Source: Claveliimonas ammoniilytica
GTDB lineage: Bacteria > Bacillota > Clostridia > Lachnospirales > Lachnospiraceae
DNA: 64,000 nucleotides
Assembly (NCBI RefSeq): GCF_025567415.1
Contig: NZ_JAOQJV010000011.1
Location: 1 to 64,000, forward strand
Direction: 5' to 3'
Both the position numbers and the translations under genes were made by a program. Below the pieces are notes generated by a model that saw nothing but the letters and a program-made list of their open reading frames with translations, was not told where the DNA came from and ran no database searches. This document shows positions 31,010-39,212 of the stretch, in pieces (position 1 is the stretch's first letter; each line of letters starts with the position of its first letter).

Positions 31010-32434
31010 GTGAACTGGGAGCAATTATTATCAACGCAGAGATACAGAACTGGGAAAATTGCAAAAAGCAACGGTAAATCAGATCTGCGCAGTGAGTTCG
31101 AGAAAGACTACCATCGGATTATAGGAAGTGCGTCCTTTCGCAGATTGCAGGATAAGACGCAGGTATTTCCGCTGGACAAGAGTGATTTTATTCGTACCAG
31201 ACTGACGCATTCCCTGGAAGTATCTTCGTTTGCCAAGTCTCTGGGACAGAATATCGGAGAGAACATTCTTACATATAAGAAGGATCCGTCGTTTACGGTA
31301 CAGATGAAAGAAGATATCTGCAATGTACTACAGTGTGCGGGACTGATCCATGACATTGGTAATCCGCCGTTTGGACATTTTGGTGAAGATGCGATCCGGG
31401 AGTGGTTCAGAGATCATCTTCATACATTGGAATATCATGGCAGATCGTTGGATGAGATCCTGACCCTGCAGATGCGGGAAGATCTGTATCATTTTGAGGG
31501 AAATGCACAGGCGTTTCGCCTGGTAACGAAGCTTCATTATCTGGTGGATGACCGGGGAATGAATCTGACATATGCATTATTGAACACGATTGTGAAGTAT
31601 CCGGTTACGTCTTTGGATATTGATTCCAAGAGTCGGGATATTAAGAGACATAAGCTAGGATTCTATCATGCAGATGAAGAAATATTCCGAGAAGTGGAAA
31701 CGGCGACAGGAACCAACGGATCGCGTCATCCATTGACATTTATTCTGGAAGCCGCGGATGATATCGCATACAAGACAGCGGATATTGAGGATGCATTTGT
31801 AAAGGGATTCGTTTCTTATGCTAAGTTATACAGAGAACTACAGGAGATGGAGACACTTTATGCACAGCCGCGAAGCAGTTTTCGACCAGCTGCTAAGCTG
31901 AAGGAGTTGTATGGCAGAGCGGAAGATATGCATGTGGAGGATCCGGAAGAATATGCTGTGAAGAACTGGATCGTTCGGGTGCAGGGATTTTTGATCAACT
32001 GCGCAACGTATGGATTTACATCCAATTATGATGCAATCATGAACGGAACGTATCCGTATGATCTGTTCCATGGGACATTTGCGGAGCGCTTGATGGATCT
32101 GCTAGGGGATCTGGCATTTCGTGAAGTGTTTGCTACAGAGACCATTTATCGGATGGAAGTATCGGAAAGTGTTATGATCAACTATCTGATGGATCGCTTT
32201 ATCGGGGCGGTAATCGGATATGATGATAAAGAACAGGAACTTGGAACGATTGACCGTCGCCTGGTATCGTTTATATCCAGTAACTATAAGCGGTCCTATC
32301 ATTTCCATGCACAGGGCAAGAGTGAAGCAGAGAAACTGTATCTGCGATTATTGCTGGCGACAGACTATATCTGTGGTATGACGGACAGTTATGCGAGACG
32401 ACTGTATCAGGAACTGACAGCCAGTGTATATTAG
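31010..32434 (+). CDS. dgt: Deoxyguanosinetriphosphate triphosphohydrolase
   Basis: 474 residues. HD-domain metal site: His67 in RLTHSLEVSS, His114-Asp115 in GLIHDIGNPPFGHFGEDA, and a later DIAYKTADIEDA segment. dGTPases cut dGTP to deoxyguanosine and triphosphate and control dNTP pools; some act in phage defence. The GTG start at 31010 has GAGGAAG about 9 bp upstream. Length fits the long (about 450-500) family. The next gene begins 33 bp later. Confidence 0.9.
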   Translation: MNWEQLLSTQRYRTGKIAKSNGKSDLRSEFEKDYHRIIGSASFRRLQDKTQVFPLDKSDFIRTRLTHSLEVSSFAKSLGQNIGENILTYKKDPSFTVQMKEDICNVLQCAGLIHDIGNPPFGHFGEDAIREWFRDHLHTLEYHGRSLDEILTLQMREDLYHFEGNAQAFRLVTKLHYLVDDRGMNLTYALLNTIVKYPVTSLDIDSKSRDIKRHKLGFYHADEEIFREVETATGTNGSRHPLTFILEAADDIAYKTADIEDAFVKGFVSYAKLYRELQEMETLYAQPRSSFRPAAKLKELYGRAEDMHVEDPEEYAVKNWIVRVQGFLINCATYGFTSNYDAIMNGTYPYDLFHGTFAERLMDLLGDLAFREVFATETIYRMEVSESVMINYLMDRFIGAVIGYDDKEQELGTIDRRLVSFISSNYKRSYHFHAQGKSEAEKLYLRLLLATDYICGMTDSYARRLYQELTASVY

Positions 32435-32466
32435 GAATGTTTGAATTATAAGCGGAATAAACTGTT

Positions 32467-33333
32467 TTGAATACATCGAACGGAAGTGAGAATGTGGAGC
32501 AGTTTATCCGCTATTTGTATGAATACGAAAGTGACAGGCCGATTCGCAATGTAGGATTTGTAAAGGTTGAGACTGCCGATGATTGTACAAAGATTCATAT
32601 ACATGGGAAGGGACTCAGGTTGGGAGAAGAGACTGCATTGAAGCTGTATCTTTTCTATCCTGAAGAGCAGGTGCCGGTGTGTGTATATCAGGGAGAAGTT
32701 ACGAATGTGAATCCGACGATTAATTATCGGTTGGTGTATACGTCAGAGGATACCGGAGTACCGGAACATTACGAGGCGATTGCCGGGATATTGCTGATGT
32801 CAGAAAGCGGACGGAGATATGCGGCGGTGTGGAGTGATGCACTGCTTCGGATCAGTGAACTTCGAATCTGGCAGGAGGAGCCGATTCCGGTGACTATAAC
32901 AGAAGAAATCTTGCAGAAAGTTGTGCAGGATCAGGAAGAAACAGTGGAACCGGAGCAGACAGCCGGGCAAGAAGAAAAGCAGGACGTGGAAGTGCCTCTG
33001 ACAGAAGAGGAGATTGATCATTATATTGAACCGACAAAGCCTCAGATACGAAAGATCCAGAGACAGGAGATTGCCATGCTGCCCCGGTGTGAATGGCGGG
33101 TGGCAAATAATAGCTTTCTGTTGCATGGGTATTATAATTATCATTACTTAATCCTGTTGGAAGAAGAGAATCAAATGTGGTTAGGCGTACCGGGGATTTA
33201 TCACCGAAAGGAAGCGAAAGCAGCAGAAGTATTTGGATTTACCAGATTCGTGCAGGCAGAGCAGGATGAGTCGGAAGAAAATGAGATGTTTGGCTACTGG
33301 TGCAGAAAAGTAAGACATATGCGAAGTAAATAG
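32467..33333 (+). CDS. DUF6128 family protein
   Basis: 288 residues, beta-rich N-terminal part (EYESDRPIRNVGFVKVETAD) and a C-terminal module (PRCEWRVANNSFLLHGYYNY, HYLILLEEENQMWLGVPGIY), joined by a Glu-rich linker (about 140-190). It matches Lachnospiraceae proteins carrying the DUF6128 domain; function unknown. TTG 32467 gives the longest frame but lacks a ribosome site; GTG 32494 (MEQFIRYLYEY) with GGAAGTGAG upstream is a serious alternative. Sits between dgt and tadA. Confidence 0.65.
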   Translation: MNTSNGSENVEQFIRYLYEYESDRPIRNVGFVKVETADDCTKIHIHGKGLRLGEETALKLYLFYPEEQVPVCVYQGEVTNVNPTINYRLVYTSEDTGVPEHYEAIAGILLMSESGRRYAAVWSDALLRISELRIWQEEPIPVTITEEILQKVVQDQEETVEPEQTAGQEEKQDVEVPLTEEEIDHYIEPTKPQIRKIQRQEIAMLPRCEWRVANNSFLLHGYYNYHYLILLEEENQMWLGVPGIYHRKEAKAAEVFGFTRFVQAEQDESEENEMFGYWCRKVRHMRSK

Positions 33334-33360
33334 GACGCTATGCGGCAAGGAGGAATGGTC

Positions 33361-33864
33361 ATGATGTCGATGGATGAGAAATATATGAAAGAAGCGATCC
33401 GGCAGGCTAAGAAAGCCTATGCGTTGGATGAGACACCGATCGGTTGTGTGATCGTGCATGAGGGCAAGATTATCGGTCGGGGATATAATCGGAGAAATAC
33501 GGATAAGAGTCCATTGGCACATGCAGAGATTGCAGCGATTCGAAAGGCGAGTAAAAAGCTTGGTGACTGGCGGCTGGAAGAATGCACGTTATATGTGACG
33601 TTGGAGCCATGTCAGATGTGCGCGGGCGCGATCATACAGTCCCGGATACCGCGGGTAGTGGTTGGATGTATGAATCCGAAAGCGGGATGTGCCGGATCGG
33701 TACTGGATCTGCTGCATATAGCACAGTTTAATCATCAGGCAGAACTGGAAACAGGTGTGCTGGAGGAAGAATGCAGTCAGCTTATGAAACAGTTCTTTCG
33801 CGAACTGAGACAGCGGAAAAAAGAAGAAAAAGAAGAGAAGAAGCGTGCAGAAAGCATGGAATAA
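33361..33864 (+). CDS. tadA: tRNA-specific adenosine deaminase
   Basis: 167 residues from ATG 33361. Zinc site His54-Ala-Glu56 (PLAHAEIAAI) and Cys84-X2-Cys87 (EPCQMC) are intact. It converts A34 to inosine in tRNA-Arg(ACG) and is usually essential. The lysine/glutamate-rich tail (RQRKKEEKEEKKRAES) is longer than usual. The start at 33361 fits AAGGAGG at 33347-33353; upstream in-frame ATGs at 33340 and 33355 fit less well. In many Firmicutes tadA neighbours the SRP RNA gene, as here, but here the RNA is on the opposite strand. Confidence 0.92.
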   Translation: MMSMDEKYMKEAIRQAKKAYALDETPIGCVIVHEGKIIGRGYNRRNTDKSPLAHAEIAAIRKASKKLGDWRLEECTLYVTLEPCQMCAGAIIQSRIPRVVVGCMNPKAGCAGSVLDLLHIAQFNHQAELETGVLEEECSQLMKQFFRELRQRKKEEKEEKKRAESME

Positions 33865-33868
33865 GAAA

Positions 33869-33896
33869 AGGCAGCCTGTCAATCGACAGACTGCCT
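33869..33896. terminator. Bidirectional terminator between tadA and the SRP RNA
   Basis: AGGCAGCCTGTC (33869-33880) and GACAGACTGCCT (33885-33896) form a near-perfect 12-bp stem with AATC loop. T-rich tracts follow on both strands (TTGTCTTTTTA on plus, TTTTCTT on minus). Confidence 0.85.
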
Positions 33897-33904
33897 GATT
33901 TGTC

Positions 33905-34172
33905 TTTTTATGTGCATTGCGCTTCGAACTTAAAACCAATAAACGTTACTCTGGTAGTTAACTCAGTCCAGGCACCCTCACGGCACCCGGAAGGTTCCGC
34001 TTAGTGCTGCTTCGTTCCCGACCTGACACGATTCACAGATTTCCGTCGCGTGAGACCCAGACATCAACGCCACTTTCCAAAGGCAGCTTTACCAGCATAT
34101 GCCCTCTGCGCAATATCACCCCTGCTATAGCGGATTGCAGGTGCAAGGTACCGCTACCACCCCGGCTGCACG
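33905..34172 (-). ncRNA. ffs: Signal recognition particle RNA, large type
   Basis: On the minus strand the sequence contains the domain IV core GTGTCAGGTCGGGAACGAAG followed by CAGCACTAAG, the 5' GCAGCCGGGGTGGTAGCGG, and TGTCTGGGTCTCACGCGACG, all lining up with the Bacillus 6S-like scRNA. About 268 nt, so it keeps the Alu domain. It binds Ffh and directs ribosomes making membrane and secreted proteins to FtsY. The 5' end is set by the promoter at 34179-34207, the 3' end by the hairpin at 33869-33896. Exact mature ends are not determined. Confidence 0.92.
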
Positions 34173-34178
34173 AGTCAT

Positions 34179-34207
34179 ATTGTATCGTGTTTCGAGGGAA
34201 AAGTCAA
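34179..34207 (-). promoter_or_regulatory. SRP RNA promoter
   Basis: Minus strand: TTGACT (34207-34202), 17-bp spacer, TACAAT (34184-34179), then the RNA 5' end about 7 bases on. Confidence 0.85.
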
Positions 34208-34216
34208 CACACATCG

Positions 34217-34245
34217 TTGCCATTCGTATCCTGCTGGTGTAAAAT
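34217..34245 (+). promoter_or_regulatory. Promoter of the radical-SAM gene, apparently leaderless
   Basis: TTGCCA (34217-34222), 17-bp spacer, TAAAAT (34240-34245). The expected start site, 6-8 bases on, falls at 34252-34254, at the ATG itself. No ribosome site precedes this ATG. Confidence 0.6.
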
Positions 34246-34253
34246 AATTCATT

Positions 34254-35951
34254 ATGAAGATATTATTAACCGCAATTAATGCAAAGTACATACATTCTAA
34301 TCTGGCTGTGTATAGTTTAAGGGCATACGCGCAGTCTCGTGTCACAGATCCTGATACAGAGATTGCGTTGGCAGAGTATACGATCAATCAGCAGACGGAT
34401 GACATCCTGATGGATATTTACCGCCGTAAGCCGGATGTGCTCTGCTTCTCCTGCTATATCTGGAATATTTCTTATGTGGAGACGGTACTTCGGGAAGTGC
34501 ACAAGGTGCTTCCGGACACGAAAATCTGGTTAGGAGGACCGGAGGTGTCTTACGATGCGGTCGCCGTACTAAAGCGTTTGCCGGAAGTGACAGGCGTGAT
34601 GAAAGGAGAAGGAGAGGAGACCTTTGCTGAGCTGGCAGAAGGGCTGGAACTTGTCGGACTCCAGGGAATTACCTGGCGGAGGGAAGACGGAGAGATTATT
34701 GAGAATCCATGGCGACCGGTCATGGATCTGAACAAAGTGCCATTTGTTTATGAGGATATGGCAGATTTTGAACATAAGATTATATACTATGAGAGCAGCA
34801 GAGGCTGTCCATTTCGATGCAGCTACTGCCTGTCGTCTATAGATAAGATACTTCGATTTCGGAATGTGGAAAAGGTGAAGCCGGAATTACAGTTTTTCAT
34901 TGATCATAAAGTACCGCAGGTGAAATTCGTGGACAGAACATTTAACTGCAGCCATCAGCATGCAATGGAGATCTGGAAGTATATCGCAGAGCATGATAAT
35001 GGCATTACAAATTTTCACTTTGAGGTGGCAGCAGATCTGTTAAATGAAGAAGAGATTGCATTGATCCAGACGATGCGCCCAGGACTGATCCAGTTGGAGA
35101 TCGGTGTGCAGTCTACGAATCCGGATACGGTAAAAGAGATTCACCGAACAATGGATTTTGAAAAGGTATCGGAGAATGTGCGGGCAGTGCAGAAGAATGG
35201 CAATGTGCATCAGCACCTGGATCTGATCGCAGGATTGCCCTATGAGAATCTAAAAAGTTTCCATAGAAGCTTTAATGATGTATATGCACTGCATCCGGAG
35301 CAGTTACAACTGGGTTTTTTGAAAGTGTTGAAAGGTTCATACATGCAGGAACATCAGGCAGAATACGGATTGGTGGTGAAAAATATACCTCCGTATGAAG
35401 TGTTGTACACGGACTGGCTTCCGTATGACGATGTGCTTCGGCTAAAAGGAATCGAAGAAATGGTAGAAGTCTACTATAACAGTGGACAGTTTACGCAGAC
35501 CATGCCTGAGCTGGAAAAATATTTTAAAGATCCATTTATCATGTATGCAGACATGGCTGCATATTATGATAAGAATGGATATTTTAAGATTAATCACAAG
35601 CGGGCGGCAAGATACGAAATTTTGCTTGAGTTTGTGAAAGAGTATGCACCGGAGCAGATGGATGTAGTGAGAGAGTTTCTTACTTATGATTATTATCTCA
35701 GGGAGAATGCAGGTAACCGACCGGAATTCGCCGGGGAATATCAGATGGACAAGGCAGAAGTCCGTGCATTTTATGAAGAGGAGGCCGAAAGCCATAAATA
35801 CTTGCCGGGATATGAGAAATATGATCGGAATCAGATGCGGAAAATGACGCATTTAGAAAAGTTTTTGTGTCTTAACAAAACAGTGCTTTTTGACTACCGG
35901 GAACGCAGTCCGTTAACACATGAAGCGCGTACAGTTATTATTGCAAAATAG
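34254..35951 (+). CDS. B12-binding-like radical SAM protein with DUF4080 domain
   Basis: 565 residues. N-terminal cobalamin-binding-like domain (MKILLTAINAKYIHSNLAVY, IWLGGPEVSYD; the B12-ligating DxHxxG is not evident). Radical SAM core with Cys185, Cys189, Cys192 (SSRGCPFRCSYCLSS). C-terminal DUF4080 (about 375-565). Relatives are probably methylthiotransferase- or methylase-like enzymes; the reaction is not known. The gene has no Shine-Dalgarno site and its predicted transcription start coincides with the ATG. Confidence 0.85.
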   Translation: MKILLTAINAKYIHSNLAVYSLRAYAQSRVTDPDTEIALAEYTINQQTDDILMDIYRRKPDVLCFSCYIWNISYVETVLREVHKVLPDTKIWLGGPEVSYDAVAVLKRLPEVTGVMKGEGEETFAELAEGLELVGLQGITWRREDGEIIENPWRPVMDLNKVPFVYEDMADFEHKIIYYESSRGCPFRCSYCLSSIDKILRFRNVEKVKPELQFFIDHKVPQVKFVDRTFNCSHQHAMEIWKYIAEHDNGITNFHFEVAADLLNEEEIALIQTMRPGLIQLEIGVQSTNPDTVKEIHRTMDFEKVSENVRAVQKNGNVHQHLDLIAGLPYENLKSFHRSFNDVYALHPEQLQLGFLKVLKGSYMQEHQAEYGLVVKNIPPYEVLYTDWLPYDDVLRLKGIEEMVEVYYNSGQFTQTMPELEKYFKDPFIMYADMAAYYDKNGYFKINHKRAARYEILLEFVKEYAPEQMDVVREFLTYDYYLRENAGNRPEFAGEYQMDKAEVRAFYEEEAESHKYLPGYEKYDRNQMRKMTHLEKFLCLNKTVLFDYRERSPLTHEARTVIIAK

Positions 35952-36016
35952 ATTTAAAACAGGTATGATAATAAACAAAACAAATTGTAAGAAGACAGAG
36001 AAAAGAGGCATGGAAT

Positions 36017-36121
36017 ATGAATTTCCACAATAAGCATACAAGAAGGATCGTTGCCGTTGTGATCGTGGTAATTGTAGTGGCAATGGTTGCAACAACATTA
36101 CTTCCGGCGATGATGATATAG
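36017..36121 (+). CDS. 34-residue single-helix membrane peptide
   Basis: MNFHNKHTRRIVAVVIVVIV followed by VAMVATTLLPAMMI: a basic head, then one strongly hydrophobic helix. AGAGG lies about 8 bases before the ATG and the VanW gene begins 40 bp after the stop, so it is likely part of that transcript. Similar tiny membrane peptides are found beside cell-envelope genes in Clostridia; function unknown. Shorter than usual gene-calling limits. Confidence 0.55.
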   Translation: MNFHNKHTRRIVAVVIVVIVVAMVATTLLPAMMI

Positions 36122-36160
36122 ACGCTGAAAGTATAAAGGAATGTAAATGAGGGGTAGAGG

Positions 36161-37714
36161 ATGGCATCGTCAAATAAATTAAAGCATCGCAGCAGGAGAG
36201 TGGCGATGAAGCGTAAACGTAAGCAGAGAGCATTGATCGTGATCGGCGTGGCAGCTTTTGCAGTTGTCTTTGGTGGGTCTTATTCTGCGTTGAAGAATTA
36301 TGTTGGAAAAGTAAAGGATGATGTTATCTGTGATAATATATATATTAATGATCTCAATCTTTCAGGTATGACGAAGAAAGAGGCGCAGAAGGCATTGGAG
36401 AACCAGAAGACAACGGATGAGAGCAAAACAGTAACATTGACAGTTCGGGACGAGAAGGTTGAGGCATTTCTGAAAGAACTGGGATTCTCCGGTCAGAAAG
36501 ATGAAGAACAGCTTGTGGATGAGGCCGTCAGCTATGGTAAGAAAGGCAATCTTTGGATGCGCTATCGACAGATGAAGCGACTGGAGAAGGAACCATTTGT
36601 AATCGATGAAGAGTACAGCGTAAGCCGTAAGAAGCTTAAATCCCTATTAAAAGAGAAAGCCGGAGATATTTTGCAGGGGCCGGAAAATGCAAGCCTTTCC
36701 AGGGATAAAGAAGGAAAAGTCTCTATCGTATCGGAAAAAGAAGGAGAGATCATTGATTATAAAGCGACTGTGAAGCAGTTGAATGATGATCTGAATGATA
36801 ACTGGAAGCATGAAGACTTTGAAGAACAGGTTGTGATTAAGACAGAGAAGCCGGAGGTGACGAAGGCAGATCTGAAAGATATGACGGACGAATTGGGGGC
36901 ATATTCGACAGATGCCGGCGGAGGTGAACGCTGGACGAATCTGAAGACAGGATCTTCTATGTTGAACGGTATTATCTTACAGCCGGGTGAAGAATTGTCG
37001 GTCTATGATTCAACGGCGCCGTATGATGAAGAACATGGTTATGCAGAAGGTACCGCATATGAGAATGGACAGGTAGTTCCGTCTTATGGCGGTGGAATCT
37101 GTCAGGTATCGACGACTCTATATAATGCAGTGATCTATGCGGAACTTGAAGTGGTAGAGAGACATCCGCATTCTATGACGGTTGACTACGTGGAGCCATC
37201 CAGAGATGCGGCAATCGCTGGTGGTTTAATGGATTTCCGCTTTAAAAATTCTTATGATACACCGATATATATTTATGGAGAAATTGATTCTGATAATCAG
37301 CTCCGTATGATCATTTACGGAAAAGAAACAAGACCAAAGAACCGAACGATCGAATTTGAGAGTGAGACATTGAGTGTGGATCAGTATTCTGTTACTTATA
37401 AGATTAATTCATCACTCAATTTCGGTGCAATGCAGTATACAGGTAATCCGCATACGGGGCGGGAGGCTCAGTTGTGGAAGGTCGTATATAAAGATGGTAA
37501 AGAAGTAAGTCGTGAGGTATTTAACACCAGTTACTACCAGAAAGCGGATGAAGTGATAGAAGTAGGTACCGCCGGAGGAAGTGAAGCATCGATCAGCGCA
37601 TTAGAGAGCGCAGTTGCGACGAATGATTCGACGGCGATCAATAATGCGATTGCAGGGATTTCCAGCAGTTCCGGCAGTTCAGAGAGTTCTGGAAGCACTG
37701 GAAGTGAAGAATAG
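36161..37714 (+). CDS. VanW family cell-envelope protein
   Basis: 517 residues. Basic N-terminus, one membrane helix (about 22-45), a PG-binding-4-like domain (about 60-230), the VanW core (about 245-390: GSSMLNGIILQPGEELSVYD, PSYGGGICQVSTTLYNAVIY, HPHSMTVDYVEP), a G5-like module (about 410-470, VVYKDGKEVSREVFNTSYY), and a Ser/Gly-rich tail (SSSSGSSESSGSTGSEE). VanW proteins are envelope-linked; the domain got its name from a vancomycin cluster but no resistance role is implied. Starts 39 bp after the small membrane peptide. Confidence 0.85.
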   Translation: MASSNKLKHRSRRVAMKRKRKQRALIVIGVAAFAVVFGGSYSALKNYVGKVKDDVICDNIYINDLNLSGMTKKEAQKALENQKTTDESKTVTLTVRDEKVEAFLKELGFSGQKDEEQLVDEAVSYGKKGNLWMRYRQMKRLEKEPFVIDEEYSVSRKKLKSLLKEKAGDILQGPENASLSRDKEGKVSIVSEKEGEIIDYKATVKQLNDDLNDNWKHEDFEEQVVIKTEKPEVTKADLKDMTDELGAYSTDAGGGERWTNLKTGSSMLNGIILQPGEELSVYDSTAPYDEEHGYAEGTAYENGQVVPSYGGGICQVSTTLYNAVIYAELEVVERHPHSMTVDYVEPSRDAAIAGGLMDFRFKNSYDTPIYIYGEIDSDNQLRMIIYGKETRPKNRTIEFESETLSVDQYSVTYKINSSLNFGAMQYTGNPHTGREAQLWKVVYKDGKEVSREVFNTSYYQKADEVIEVGTAGGSEASISALESAVATNDSTAINNAIAGISSSSGSSESSGSTGSEE

Positions 37715-37746
37715 ATACTATATAGATATTATGAGGAGAATGAAGC

Positions 37747-38628
37747 ATGGTCTATAAGACATTCCTGACACATACAGGTGTCTATTACGGAGGTATGCGG
37801 GATGGTGCAGCTTATGGACTTCTGACAGAGGTTAATGAGCTGGCAGCGCAGGGCGTTCATGCGGGATCAGCAGAGATCCGCATTGAGATTCCGGCGGATA
37901 TGGATAAGTCCAGGATGCATTCCATCCGGAATCATATAGCGAAAGCTATGGAAAAGCTTGAAACGGAAGATTTTCAGCTGGAAGAACTTCATATTGCAGG
38001 CGAGAAATGTGCGGCGCTTCGGGTACCACAGATTGTGATTACAGCAGCAGGCGAGATAGATCATAAAGAGCGTATAGCAGATGCTCTGCTGACCGCACGA
38101 GCCGGACAGGACATCGTATATGCCGGGTGGGCAGGACTGGAAGGAATGCTTCGGATCATTGGTGAGAAAGAAGCAGAGCTCCGGGAAAGATTTACCCCGG
38201 CATTTATCGGACAGATGAAAGCTTATGATAGTGAATTGTGCGGTCTGTCAAAGATTGCAGTTGCTGATGCCATGGGCGTATCTGTCATACGTCAGGTATC
38301 CCGTGGAGGAATACTGGCGTCGCTGTGGGATTTGGCGAATGATACAGAGCTTGGTCTTAATCTTGATCTGAAGAAGATTGCAGTCAGACAGGAGACAATT
38401 GAGGTTTGTGAACATTTCCGACTGAATCCATATCAGCTTGCTTCCGGCGGAAGTTTTCTGATGTTAACAGAGAATGGAGAAGCATTGGCAGATGCGCTGA
38501 ATCAGAAAGGTATACAGGCAGCTGTGATCGGACAGCTAACTGATAGTAACGACAAGATCATTCATAACGGAGAGGATATGCGATATATTGATCGGCCGGC
38601 TCCGGATGAATTAATGAAAGTATTCTAA
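37747..38628 (+). CDS. HypE-like AIR-synthase-related protein
   Basis: 293 residues resembling hydrogenase maturation factor HypE and other AIR synthase/PurM-fold proteins, mainly in the C-terminal domain (SRGGILASLWDLANDTELGL, RQETIEVCEHFRLNPYQLAS, GGSFLMLTENGEALADALNQ). The HypE C-terminal PRIC-type cysteine is missing, since the protein ends DELMKVF, so it is not a canonical HypE. No other hyp genes nearby. A small-molecule ATP-dependent activity is plausible; the reaction is unknown. Confidence 0.65.
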   Translation: MVYKTFLTHTGVYYGGMRDGAAYGLLTEVNELAAQGVHAGSAEIRIEIPADMDKSRMHSIRNHIAKAMEKLETEDFQLEELHIAGEKCAALRVPQIVITAAGEIDHKERIADALLTARAGQDIVYAGWAGLEGMLRIIGEKEAELRERFTPAFIGQMKAYDSELCGLSKIAVADAMGVSVIRQVSRGGILASLWDLANDTELGLNLDLKKIAVRQETIEVCEHFRLNPYQLASGGSFLMLTENGEALADALNQKGIQAAVIGQLTDSNDKIIHNGEDMRYIDRPAPDELMKVF

Positions 38629-38694
38629 GATGCCAGGGTGGATTGTGGGAGTGCAAAGCACGGAACAATCCGTAGGCATCCAACATCATTTTTT
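38629..38694 (+). terminator. Long compound hairpin with T-run
   Basis: GATGCC/GGCATC (38629-38634, 38675-38680), GGATTGT/ACAATCC (38640-38646, 38665-38671) and GTGC/GCAC form a three-tier stem; TTTTTT follows at 38689. The T-run is 8 bases from the stem, so it works either as a terminator for the upstream gene or as a leader structure for the Lrp gene. Confidence 0.6.
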
Positions 38695-38720
38695 ATGTAA
38701 TAAGAAAGTAGGGGTTCACC

Positions 38721-39212
38721 ATGGAAGACACAAGAGTGCAGATATTAAAATTTATTGAAAAGAATTGTAAAGTAGATCCGAAGGAACTGGCAGTTTTACT
38801 TGGAACAGACGAAGCTACTGTCCTTCGTGAGATCAAAGCTATGGAGCAGGAAGGAATTATTTGCGGTTATCATACAATGATCGACTGGGATAAAGCAGGT
38901 GTAGAGCAGGTGAATGCACTGATTGAGGTGCGTGTGACACCACAGCGCGGCAAGGGATTCGAGAAGCTGGCAGAGCGTATTTATAATTACCCGGAAGTAT
39001 CATCCGTATCACTGATCTCTGGTGCGTATGATTTTCTCGTAACACTGGAAGGAAAGACACTGCTTGAGGTATCTCGTTTTGTATCTGAGAGATTGTCTCC
39101 GATTGAAGGTATCACAAGTACAGCAACACATTTCATACTGAAGAAATATAAAGATCACGGAACCATCCTGGCACAGAAGGAACAGGAAGAAAGGATGCTG
39201 GTGACGCCATGA
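38721..39212 (+). CDS. Lrp/AsnC-family transcriptional regulator
   Basis: 163 residues: N-terminal winged HTH (ILKFIEKNCKVDPKELAVLL, TVLREIKAMEQEGIICGY) and a C-terminal RAM ligand domain (VNALIEVRVTPQRGKGFEKL, VSLISGAYDFLVTLEGKTL). Such proteins sense amino acids. The stop overlaps the aminotransferase start by 4 bp (ATGA), so the regulator and enzyme are co-translated and the enzyme's amino acid is the likely ligand. Confidence 0.88.
   Translation: MEDTRVQILKFIEKNCKVDPKELAVLLGTDEATVLREIKAMEQEGIICGYHTMIDWDKAGVEQVNALIEVRVTPQRGKGFEKLAERIYNYPEVSSVSLISGAYDFLVTLEGKTLLEVSRFVSERLSPIEGITSTATHFILKKYKDHGTILAQKEQEERMLVTP

Noticed and set aside
36161..37714. Vancomycin resistance gene
   Set aside because: VanW-domain proteins are common in Clostridia without resistance, and no vanA, vanH, vanX or vanS/R genes are present; the two-component system at 52682 is far away and unrelated.
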